Assembly (NCBI RefSeq): GCF_001939115.1
Contig: NZ_MQTZ01000044.1
Span: forward strand, 1 to 64,000
DNA: 64,000 nt
Reading direction: 5' to 3'
From: Leptolyngbya sp. 'hensonii'
Lineage (GTDB): Bacteria > Cyanobacteriota > Cyanobacteriia > GCF-001939115
The notes under the pieces are model-generated. The model was not told the origin of the DNA, did not search any database, and saw nothing but the letters and a program-made list of their open reading frames with translations. Shown here in pieces: positions 1 through 7,363 of the stretch (positions are counted from its first letter, which is position 1; each line of letters opens with the position of its first letter). The position numbers were made by a program, and so were the translations under genes.

Positions 1-355
1 GTTGTACACTGTTGTAGGTGCGAGCCTCTGTTTCTAGACATTGCTCGATGTAGCGCAAGTCCGCTTCCTGCCATCTCGCTGCCACCCCTCGTCCAGGGGC
101 TTCCCATAAGCCTCCTAAGCCTAGGCGCTGCCACCGTCGTATCGTGGCTCGCACCGTATGTTCATGGCACTCAAAGACCTCGGCGATTGCCGGGGCGGTC
201 CATCCTTGCGCATTCAGCCGCAGCATATGGGCACGGTCTCGGGTTCGTTGCGGCACGGTCCTGGCTAATCTCAGTTCAGCCAGGGTGCGGTCTTCCTCGT
301 CACTCAGTTTGATTCGTAAGGGGGCAGGCACTAGAGACAACCAGTAGAGGGCCAA
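1..355 (-). CDS. IS630-type transposase, N-terminal part (cut by window start)
   Basis: Reading the minus strand from about position 355 down to 1 gives one open frame with a helix-turn-helix protein: PLRIKLSDEEDRTLAELRLA, then RDRAHMLRLNAQGWTAPAIA, then a segment containing HTVRATIRRWQRLGLGGL. The spacing 'RA..LR...QG....IA......VR..I.RW...G..GL' is typical of the N-terminal DNA-binding domain of IS630-family transposases. The catalytic DDE domain would lie to the left, outside the window, so intactness cannot be judged. The start is uncertain: candidates are TTG at 355, TTG at 340 and GTG at 331. It is unrelated at sequence level to the IS630 copy at 29.5-30.5 kb. Confidence 0.7.
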   Translation of the reverse strand, partial: MALYWLSLVPAPLRIKLSDEEDRTLAELRLARTVPQRTRDRAHMLRLNAQGWTAPAIAEVFECHEHTVRATIRRWQRLGLGGLWEAPGRGVAARWQEADLRYIEQCLETEARTYNSVQ

Positions 356-463
356 ATCTATCTTATACTTTATTCCTCCGACCTACTTATATATCCCAAG
401 AGGGTTAGAGCAACTAGGATTGACTTGTTACTGTGTTCATTAAGCGAACTCGTGACTAACTTT

Positions 464-769
464 ATGAATCTTTTTCTGGTAGTCCAGCTTGGTTCACTTC
501 ATCGAAAAACAGCCCTACCCTGGAATCAGAATCCTTGCAATTCCAGAACTTTTGACTATAGGCATTATCAAAATGGTTCTGACTTCTTCTTCGATGCTGT
601 TGATGAAGATCAGGCTTACATCACGATTCAGGAGAGTTATTTGAAGCAAGGTGATTTTTTAATTTTGAAAGTTGATGATCAACTAGTCTACTATCGAATT
701 GAGCAGATTGACTATTATTCTGAACTCCCAGATCTATGGATTGCGTTAATCCGAAAAGGCGCTAAATAA
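464..769 (+). CDS. small conserved-looking hypothetical protein
   Basis: A 101-residue protein if started at ATG 464; the frame is open back to 425. No signal peptide or membrane segment is obvious. The C-terminal two thirds is acidic and tyrosine-rich (QAYITIQESYLKQGDFLILK, then a segment ending in IEQIDYYSELPDLWIALI), which looks like a compact beta-rich fold and not a random translation, and no competing ORF exists here. I do not recognise a family. It lies between transposase debris and the repeat-rich spacer, so it may be a leftover of an accessory segment. No clear ribosome-binding site precedes 464. Confidence 0.5.
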   Translation: MNLFLVVQLGSLHRKTALPWNQNPCNSRTFDYRHYQNGSDFFFDAVDEDQAYITIQESYLKQGDFLILKVDDQLVYYRIEQIDYYSELPDLWIALIRKGAK

Positions 770-906
770 TCTGAAAGATATCTCAAAAGTCCAGATCCTG
801 GAGACCTGATTGACTGACAAAACTTTTCCCGTAGGTTGAGCTTCGCTTCGTTTCACCCAACCTACTCAGGAATGAGAATTAAATAACACCGATAAACTTC
901 TGCTTG

Positions 907-1085
907 CCCTCACCCCCCAGCCCCTTCTCCCGGCGGGAGAAGGGGAGCCAAATTCAAAGTCCCTCTCCCGTTCTGGGAGAGGGATTTAGGGTGTAGCTTG
1001 CTTCCCGCAGGGTGGGGTACAAAAGTGGGATGCACTCGAGCGGCTTCCCCTGGGGTGGGCAAATCCACAAAAGTGACATGCTCCC
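907..1085. repeat. MITE-like interspersed repeat, copy 1 (rearranged)
   Basis: Shares long near-identical blocks with 6987-7118 and 53769-53952, including GGGATTTAGGGTGTAGCTTG and the GGGAGAGGG-type stem. Here the core (907-1036) is followed directly by an inverted copy of the left arm found in the other two copies (1037-1085, beginning GAGCGGCTTCCCCTGGGGTG and ending GTGACATGCTCCC). Confidence 0.8.
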
Positions 1086-1343
1086 TAATTAGGCTTTTAA
1101 GAATCCTCTTCAGCCTCTTTTTAAGGGTGACTATATAGAGAATGGGAACAGAATTCGGACTTTTTAACATCTGATTGGATAGGCTTTTGGACCTCCTTTC
1201 ATGGCTTGATCAATTTAATATTTTAAAAAGTGGGCTACAAAAGTGGCATGTACTCCTTATGAATACTCTAGAGTTTTTGGGAACTGTTAAAAGACGCTAG
1301 AAATACAGGGAGCATCACATTTTTGCAGATTCAAGATTTTCGG

Positions 1344-1381
1344 AGTGCGAGCGTCTCACTCGCGAGCGGGACGCTCGCACT
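1344..1381. repeat. perfect 12-bp inverted repeat
   Basis: AGTGCGAGCGTC (1344-1355) pairs perfectly with GACGCTCGCACT (1370-1381) around a 14-base loop that is itself partly palindromic (CTCGCGAG). There is no following T-run and the nearest gene start is about 190 bases away, so it is more likely a dispersed palindromic repeat than a terminator. Confidence 0.7.
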
Positions 1382-1572
1382 TCTATAACAAAACTAGGAT
1401 GCGCTCAGAAATACAGAGGCAAAATAAATCAATTCAAAAATTTTATTAACCCACTAATTTTTTCTATCAATAGGTTTTCTGAGAAACAAATATTTGTAGT
1501 TTATTTTACAGATGAAGTCAGGTGTAAATCACTTAAATGCTTTACATCATGCTGTTTTTGGGAGAGATTGTG

Positions 1573-3072
1573 ATGAGAACCCAGGTTTCTCGAAGAACGA
1601 TTTTATTCTCGGTTTTGGCAGCTTCATCGGGATTGGTAGCAGCCTGCTCAGGGGGACTGGTTGCCAGTGTGAGTGAGAATTCTTCGAAGAAGAAAGTCAT
1701 CCGAATTGCGATCGGAACACAGGATCAAGTCATCAATACAGCCACGGGTGGCCCAGTTATTCGAGAAGAGAAATTACTGGAAAAATACCTGCCGAAGACT
1801 GGTAAATACGAGAATGTTGAATACAAAATTGAGTGGTCTAGCTACACTTCTGGGCCTCCAATTACTAACAAAATGTTGGCGAATCAAATTGACATTGGCA
1901 TGATGGGTGATTTTCCTGCCACGATCAACATGACCACCTTTCAGAAGAAAGGGGGTGGGGTGAAAACACTCTACGTTGCCACCCTGGGCTATGGGGCCAC
2001 AGGGGCTGGCAATGCGGTACTCGTGCCGAAGGATTCTTCGATTAAAACCCTGGCTGATCTGCGGGGCAAACAGGTTTCGGTTCCTTTTGGTTCAGCAGCC
2101 CATGGGATGCTGCTGAAGGCATTGCAGGATTCAGGACTGGACTCTGAGAAGGATCTGAAACTGATTAGTCAGGCTCCAGAGGTGGGCGGCACCAGTTTGC
2201 GCACCAATCAGATTGATGCCCACGCCAACTTTGTCCCTTTTGGTGAACTCTTTCCATTCCGGGGGTTTGCCCGCAAGATTTTCGATGGTGCCCAAACTGG
2301 AGTACCCACCTTCCATGGGGTGTTGGTGAGATCAGACTTTGCCCAGCAATATCCTGAAATTGTCGTCGCCTATCTGAAGGCGTTACTGGAAGCCAACAAA
2401 ATGCTGCGGGAACAGCCTGAAGCGATCGCAACGAAGGTGGAAGAATGGTCTGGCGTTGAGCGAGAAGTGGTGTATATGTTCCTGGGACCGGGAGGCTTAC
2501 AACGGCTCAATCCCACCATTCGACCGGTCAACTTTGATGCCCTCAAGAACAGTGTCATCACCCTCAAGCAACTCAAGCGCCTGGAGGAGGATGTGAATCC
2601 CAATGATATCTCCCAATGGGCCGATGACAGCTTCCTGAAACAGGCCATTCAGGAGATGAACCTGAAATACGATGACCTCGCTACGGGGGATGAGTTTCCG
2701 ATCGAGGGTCTGGATGCCGTGACCCAGGAGCCGATCAAAGACACCAAACTGGCTGCTCAAATCTGGGTCAAGGGAGAGGAGAAGGTGATGAACTTTGCCT
2801 CAATCAAGACCATGATGGGAATGCTACAAAAGCTGAAGGCTGATGGGAAAAAGGCAACGGGAGCTATTTTTGTCCATGACTTTAACCAGGGTTGGAAGCT
2901 CTTTGCTGAAAATTCCTTCTTTGTGCGCAAAGGAGATGAGATCGTCGCCTTCCTGAGTGAAAAAGCAGCCCAGAACCATGCCAGCAAGATTGGGGCTCAG
3001 GTGGCCAGCTTCAAAGCCTTACAGGACCTGTCTGCCCGAGAAATCTCACGGCCCGCTGGCGCATACTCCTGA
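1573..3072 (+). CDS. ABC transporter substrate-binding lipoprotein (sulfonate/nitrate/taurine class) with C-terminal extra domain
   Basis: Periplasmic solute-binding protein, 499 residues from ATG 1573, which has GGGAGAG 7 bases upstream; an upstream in-frame ATG at 1537 lacks a site. The N terminus has a twin-arginine-like stretch (SRRTIL, 6-11), a hydrophobic core and a lipobox ending LVAAC with Cys25, so it should be a lipoprotein. Residues 42-385 are the SsuA/TauA/NrtA fold (GPP at 94-96, GDFP at 112-115, SAAHGM at 174-179, HANFVPF at 217-223, VVAYLKAL at 264-271). Residues 391-485 are an extra domain beyond the usual family length; FASIKTMMGML, AIFVHDF...W and VAFLSEKAAQNHASKIG resemble NosL-like domains, a tentative call. 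It heads a presumed operon with permease and ATPase. The substrate is unknown; the sulfur-gene context favours an organosulfur compound. Confidence 0.88.
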   Translation: MRTQVSRRTILFSVLAASSGLVAACSGGLVASVSENSSKKKVIRIAIGTQDQVINTATGGPVIREEKLLEKYLPKTGKYENVEYKIEWSSYTSGPPITNKMLANQIDIGMMGDFPATINMTTFQKKGGGVKTLYVATLGYGATGAGNAVLVPKDSSIKTLADLRGKQVSVPFGSAAHGMLLKALQDSGLDSEKDLKLISQAPEVGGTSLRTNQIDAHANFVPFGELFPFRGFARKIFDGAQTGVPTFHGVLVRSDFAQQYPEIVVAYLKALLEANKMLREQPEAIATKVEEWSGVEREVVYMFLGPGGLQRLNPTIRPVNFDALKNSVITLKQLKRLEEDVNPNDISQWADDSFLKQAIQEMNLKYDDLATGDEFPIEGLDAVTQEPIKDTKLAAQIWVKGEEKVMNFASIKTMMGMLQKLKADGKKATGAIFVHDFNQGWKLFAENSFFVRKGDEIVAFLSEKAAQNHASKIGAQVASFKALQDLSAREISRPAGAYS

Positions 3073-3165
3073 TTTCACGGAATGGAGTGCATGGATACAG
3101 TTGTGCAATCCAGTTCTATGAAACAGTCACTCCATCGGTCTTGATCTATTCGTCCGGAGAATCTT

Positions 3166-4056
3166 ATGTCTGGTTCACCTTCAGGCCGTTCTGCCCAGGT
3201 TGGGTTGATGGATCGGGAGGGCGTTATGGGGACCATGCGCCCTCACCCATCGCCATCAGAGCGATCGTTCCCCTTCTCGACAGCTAAAACAGTCAAAACG
3301 ATCTGCCGCATTCTGTCACTATTTCTCTTCTTTGGCATCTGGCAGATTTTATGCATGGTCAAATTCAATGTCTTCATCAATTTCACCTATGTGCCCACCC
3401 CGATCGAAGTGGCCTCGGCCCTGGTGCGCTTCATCGCCCAGAATCCGATGACCCACCTGAATGCCAGCATCATGCGGGTTTTGGTTGGTTTTGGTGCGGC
3501 AGCGTTTCTGGGCATCGGCTTGGGAATTTTGATTGGCTGGTTTTCAGTGATCGAAGACCTGGTTTTTATGCCTCTGGAGTTACTCCGACCGATCCCAGCT
3601 GTGGCCTGGATTCCGCTGGCCATTTTGATGTTTCCCAATGCCGAATCCGGCATGATTTACATCACCTTTGTGGGCGCGTTTTTTCCCATTTTGATCAGCA
3701 CGATCAAGGGGGTTGAAGGAACTGACCTGGTGTTACTGCGGGTGGGCCAATGTCTGGGGGCCAATTCCTGGCACACTTTTAAGGACATTGTGGTACCTGG
3801 AAGTATGCCCAGCATCTCAAGCGGGTTAGTCATCGGCATGGGCAATTCCTGGTTCTGTCTGGTGACTGCCGAAATTTTGGCCGGACGGTTCGGGATTGGC
3901 TACCTCACCTGGGAATCCTATGTAACTTCCAACTATCCCCCGATCGTCATGGGGATGCTGCTCATTGGCCTGCTGGGTGCCATCAGCTCCTATGTTGTCG
4001 ATCGGGCGACCCAATGGCTGATGCCCTGGCGGATCACCAAAAAACAGGGCCATTAA
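3166..4056 (+). CDS. ABC transporter permease, SsuC/TauC/NrtB type
   Basis: Inner-membrane permease of 296 residues with about six to seven hydrophobic segments; the first begins near residue 45 (ILSLFLFFGIWQIL). The cytoplasmic coupling loop is visible as LGANSWHTFKDIVVPGSMPS, matching the EAA loop of the sulfonate/nitrate/taurine family. It follows the binding protein by 93 bases and precedes the ATPase by 43, so the three make one importer. Start: ATG 3166 has GGAGA 6 bases upstream, but ATG 3226 has a stronger GGGAGGG 4 bases upstream and would remove a disordered 20-residue leader; both keep all membrane segments. Substrate is shared with the neighbouring binding protein and is unknown. 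Confidence 0.9.
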   Translation: MSGSPSGRSAQVGLMDREGVMGTMRPHPSPSERSFPFSTAKTVKTICRILSLFLFFGIWQILCMVKFNVFINFTYVPTPIEVASALVRFIAQNPMTHLNASIMRVLVGFGAAAFLGIGLGILIGWFSVIEDLVFMPLELLRPIPAVAWIPLAILMFPNAESGMIYITFVGAFFPILISTIKGVEGTDLVLLRVGQCLGANSWHTFKDIVVPGSMPSISSGLVIGMGNSWFCLVTAEILAGRFGIGYLTWESYVTSNYPPIVMGMLLIGLLGAISSYVVDRATQWLMPWRITKKQGH

Positions 4057-4099
4057 GTCTGATTGATCACACCAATGAGTTGTAAAGAGGGGAGATGTC

Positions 4100-4918
4100 G
4101 TGTCAACGCTAGTGACGCAACCATTGCAAACTGAGACCCAGGGATTAGTTGAGGTCGAGAATTTATCCGTTGCCTTTCGGCGCAAAGGGCATTTCATCCC
4201 GGTGTTGGATGCAATCTCGACTCGGATAGAACCCGGTGAATTTGTCTGCTTACTGGGGCCTTCCGGGTGCGGCAAGTCTACCATGCTCAACGTGATTGCT
4301 GGATTTATCAAGCCGACGACCGGTCAAGTCTTGCTGGATCATCGACCGATCGAGAAACCGGGGGCCGATCGGGGCTTTGTCTTCCAGCAATATTCCCTCT
4401 TGCCCTGGAAAACGACATTTCAGAATGTCGAATTCGGTTTAAAGATTCAGGGAATGTCCAAAGCCAAGCGGGAAGAACGGGTCAATTACTATCTGAATCG
4501 AGTTGGGCTGTACAAGCACCGCCATTCCTATCCGTACCAGTTATCGGGGGGAATGCAGCAACGGGCCAGCATTATTCGAGCCCTGGTGAATGCGCCGTCT
4601 GTGCTGCTAATGGATGAGCCTTTTGCAGCCCTGGATGCCCAAACTCGTCACATGATGCAGGAGTTGCTCTTAGACATCTGGAGTGAGCTAAAACCAACGG
4701 TTATTTTTGTCACCCATGACATTGAGGAAGCGGTATTTCTCAGCGATCGGATCTTTGTCATGGGGGTCAACCCGGGTCGAATTAAGGAAATCGTCAAAGT
4801 TTCCCTGCCTCGGCCACGCCATGTAGACGATATGCTATCTGCAGAGTTTTTAGCAATTAACCGCCAGATCTTTGATCTGATTCGGGAAGAAACCCTGAAA
4901 CACATGGACATGGAATAA
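4100..4918 (+). CDS. ABC transporter ATPase, SsuB/TauB/NrtD type
   Basis: Nucleotide-binding subunit of the importer, 272 residues. Walker A is GPSGCGKST, the Q-loop is QQYSLLPW, the signature is LSGGMQQRA and Walker B is VLLMDEPFAALD, followed by the switch histidine in VTHDIEEA; all catalytic elements are intact. It starts with GTG at 4100 after a strong GAGGGGAG; an ATG at 4095 is out of frame. The C terminus is short, with no binding-protein-like domain such as NrtC and CmpC carry; in this locus that module is attached to the regulator next door. The stop codon lies one base from the stop of that convergent regulator gene, leaving no room for an intergenic terminator. Confidence 0.93.
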   Translation: MSTLVTQPLQTETQGLVEVENLSVAFRRKGHFIPVLDAISTRIEPGEFVCLLGPSGCGKSTMLNVIAGFIKPTTGQVLLDHRPIEKPGADRGFVFQQYSLLPWKTTFQNVEFGLKIQGMSKAKREERVNYYLNRVGLYKHRHSYPYQLSGGMQQRASIIRALVNAPSVLLMDEPFAALDAQTRHMMQELLLDIWSELKPTVIFVTHDIEEAVFLSDRIFVMGVNPGRIKEIVKVSLPRPRHVDDMLSAEFLAINRQIFDLIREETLKHMDME

Positions 4919-4919
4919 A

Positions 4920-6929
4920 TCAAGCTGCCAATTTTGGCATAAATTCAGATTGAATCCAGCGATCGAGGTTGAGGCCCTGCAGGGACTCATTCCCAGGAAT
5001 TGCGCTCAGTGCGGCCACATGGGTGCTTAACCAGTCCGGGCGAATTTGCATTTCGGCAAAGAACCGTCCTGATGTTGCCGTCTGCTGAGAACCACTCAAA
5101 ATCCGATGCACAATTTCTGCTTCCAGCTTTGTCCAGCGACTGATTAAGCTGGCCGCAGCAGGGGTTGTGTCATACCAGTGTTGGGCTGCAGCCAATGCTT
5201 GCAAATAGGCAACCACCACATCAGGGTAGTGATCGGCCAAGTCACCGCTGACAACCACCCCATAAAAGGCTGGCAGGGGCTCTGTGGTCCTATCTGTCAG
5301 GTATCGAAACTGCCCCCGATGACAGGCAATATCATGGAAGGGGGCAAAGTGGGCGTAGCCATCGGCGGCCTGCTCAAAGTCAAACAGGGTAGCTGCATTG
5401 CCATGCTTGAGGGAGGCAACGGTCACATCCTCCAGCAAATTGGCGGCATTCAGCGATCGCAGCACCATCCCATGGGCCGACGATCGCAGGGGTACGGCAA
5501 TCACCCGCCCACGCAGGTCTTCAATCTGTTGCAGGCGCGAGGCATGGGGCACGATCACCGCATTGCAGGAGCCATCCGGGTTGATGGCGACAAAGCTGAC
5601 CAGACGAGTGGAACAGACTTCGGATTGCTGGGATTGCAACGCACTTAAGAGCAGGGGATAGTCTCCCAGGATGCCAATATTCAACTGGCCAGTGGCTAAC
5701 CCCTCCACGATCGGGGCTCCCGTGGGAAAATCGCACCATTGAATTTGGTAGTGAATATTGCTGTAGCGTTTCTCCTGGGGTAGGAAATGTTCCAGCAGAC
5801 CCAGGCGTTGAATAATCAGGCCAGCAGTGACGGTGGGAATGGTGCTATTTTGAATCCCAATGTTGAGAGTCAGGCGATCGGGCCGTTGGATGGCCATCGG
5901 TCGCAGGGTGAAATTGGGCGATCGCAGCCGCATCCAGCTTGCAGATGGGGTGGTTACAGGCTTGGGGAACTGGGATGAAGATTCGATGGGTTTGGCCTGG
6001 GGAAGCAAATTGATCAGTTTTTGGGCTGGATTGGGTTCAACGGATCGGCGTTTTGTGCAAGTCACGCAGGCTTCCAGCGAATCACTGAGACGCTTGAGAG
6101 ACAGCAAAAAGATGTTCCCTGGCAGGGAAAATTCCTGCAACGGAATTGAAACCAGAATCCCGGATTCACACTCTGATCGAAACTCCAGTTCTGAAGCAAA
6201 CCCCAAATAGTTTCCCCGCTCCATATAGGTTCGCATCAAGCTCAGGGTGTCGATCGTTTCAACCTGGTCAAACTCTGCCAGGGCCAGTCCTAATTCTGCC
6301 AATCTGGCCTCAAAAAACAGGCGACTGGGAGAGCCAGACGGCTGCAACACCCAGGGGTAATGCTTTAGATCATGCAGGCTCAGCCAGGGCTGACTGGCCA
6401 GGGTATGGGAGGCAGAGACAAAGACACCGTAATGCACGGCATCGATGACCACCGTGGAAATTTCTGCGAATTCGTCGTAATTGATATCTGAAATGCCCAG
6501 GTCAATCTGTTGGGTGACGATCGCCCGATACAGTTCCTCTGGGGACTGGAAGACCTGGCATTGGGTCTGGATGCGGGGATAGGTCTGGCGATAGGTGAAC
6601 AGAATATCAGGCAACCAGCCATGGGCGATTGCCCCTGTTGTGCCAATCCGCAGGTTGCCAAATTTGCCTTTCTTGATTTCCTCAATCTTTTGGAGTAACT
6701 GGTTTTCGACGGCGATTAATTTTACACCTTCTTCTAATAGGAATTGCCCAACTTCTGTGAGTTGAATCTTTCGCCCTAGTCGATAGAACAATGGCACACC
6801 CAGCTCTGATTCCAAGGATTTAATCTTGGCACTGACAGCGGGCTGGGTCAAATTTAAGGCATCGGCAGCCTCAGTAAAGCTGAGATGCCGCGCCACTTCT
6901 AAAAAGACTCGAACTTGATAAACTTCCAT
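4920..6929 (-). CDS. LysR-type regulator fused to an NrtA/SsuA-like binding-protein domain
   Basis: A 669-residue protein, about twice normal LysR length. Residues 1-60 are the LysR winged helix-turn-helix (SFTEAADALNLTQPAVSAKI). Residues 91-290 are a conventional effector-binding domain (LRIGTTGAIAHGWLPDILF onward). After a Pro/Ser-rich linker (about 291-350) comes a second complete domain, 351-665, that matches the transporter's own binding protein feature by feature: IGIQN, GAP, LGDYP, LRSSAHGM, YAHFAPF, FYGVVVS and VVVAYLQAL. It has no signal peptide, so this fold is cytoplasmic. NrtC and CmpC, the cyanobacterial nitrate and bicarbonate ATPases, carry a comparable binding-protein-like module, but on an ATPase. 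I infer it senses the imported substrate and controls this importer and the divergent redox operon. The frame is uninterrupted with normal composition, so it is not an assembly join. Confidence 0.92.
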   Translation of the reverse strand: MEVYQVRVFLEVARHLSFTEAADALNLTQPAVSAKIKSLESELGVPLFYRLGRKIQLTEVGQFLLEEGVKLIAVENQLLQKIEEIKKGKFGNLRIGTTGAIAHGWLPDILFTYRQTYPRIQTQCQVFQSPEELYRAIVTQQIDLGISDINYDEFAEISTVVIDAVHYGVFVSASHTLASQPWLSLHDLKHYPWVLQPSGSPSRLFFEARLAELGLALAEFDQVETIDTLSLMRTYMERGNYLGFASELEFRSECESGILVSIPLQEFSLPGNIFLLSLKRLSDSLEACVTCTKRRSVEPNPAQKLINLLPQAKPIESSSQFPKPVTTPSASWMRLRSPNFTLRPMAIQRPDRLTLNIGIQNSTIPTVTAGLIIQRLGLLEHFLPQEKRYSNIHYQIQWCDFPTGAPIVEGLATGQLNIGILGDYPLLLSALQSQQSEVCSTRLVSFVAINPDGSCNAVIVPHASRLQQIEDLRGRVIAVPLRSSAHGMVLRSLNAANLLEDVTVASLKHGNAATLFDFEQAADGYAHFAPFHDIACHRGQFRYLTDRTTEPLPAFYGVVVSGDLADHYPDVVVAYLQALAAAQHWYDTTPAAASLISRWTKLEAEIVHRILSGSQQTATSGRFFAEMQIRPDWLSTHVAALSAIPGNESLQGLNLDRWIQSEFMPKLAA

Positions 6930-6986
6930 CGCGGGTTCTTAATAGGTGGGACAGATCCAACAAACAGATCCAACAAAAGGAATATT

Positions 6987-7118
6987 GGGGCGCATGTCAC
7001 TTTTGCAAATTTGCCCACCCCAGGGGAAGCCGCTCTGCGTCTAGATCCCCCAACCCCTTCTCCCCGCTTGGGGATTTAGGGTGTAGCTTGCTTGGGCTAC
7101 AAAGGTGACATGCTCCCG
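6987..7118. repeat. MITE-like interspersed repeat, copy 2, flanked by AATATT
   Basis: A 132-bp element with terminal inverted repeats GGGGCGCATGTCAC (left) and GTGACATGCTCCC (right). AATATT lies directly left (6981-6986) and one base beyond the right end (7119-7124), consistent with a target-site duplication, though the hexamer is itself palindromic. It sits in the shared promoter region between the LysR-fusion gene and the AprA-like gene and may influence either promoter. Confidence 0.75.
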
Positions 7119-7262
7119 AATATTGCAGCTATACAGGCAAAATTACCTCGCCTTTACTCATTCAAGGGTTTTATCAGTCTATAAAAGACGGAGATTTCAA
7201 AACAGTGATGTTTGTTGCAAAATGTGGCTTAAGTAGTTCCATTTCATCAACCAAATTGTTTT

Positions 7263-7325
7263 TTTCGACGGCAATCGAAACAGCATTGTGGAACACAGGC
7301 ATTTCCTAATTCGATCGAGTCGAAT
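7263..7325. promoter_or_regulatory. candidate LysR-type operator: two related TCGA dyads
   Basis: Two similar dyads lie about 45 bases apart upstream of the AprA-like gene: TTTCGA-N6-TCGAAA (7263-7280) and ATTCGA-N5-TCGAAT (7309-7325). The second contains a T-N11-A core (TCGATCGAGTCGA), the classical LysR-family recognition pattern. The pair would fit the upstream recognition and downstream activation sites of a divergently encoded LysR regulator. The assignment is inference from position and symmetry. Confidence 0.4.
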
Positions 7326-7363
7326 CACTGACGACGGATGTTTTGCAAAGGGAGGAATTTTGC

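Larger units (their letters stand above)
770..1572. other. gene-free spacer with repeat debris
   Basis: About 800 bases without a credible gene. It contains one copy of a MITE-like repeat (907-1085), a detached repeat end near 1226-1253 (ggctacaaaagtggcatg), another detached end near 1308-1330 (gggagcatcacatttttg), and a GC-rich hairpin (1344-1381). The last 150 bases are AT-rich and should carry the promoter of the binding-protein gene; no TCGA dyads like those at 7.26-7.33 kb were seen there. Confidence 0.6.

Noticed and set aside
910-1170. 86-residue minus-strand ORF
   Set aside because: It lies over the MITE-like repeat and its translation follows repeat hairpins; the same frame appears over copy 3 near 53.8-54.0 kb.
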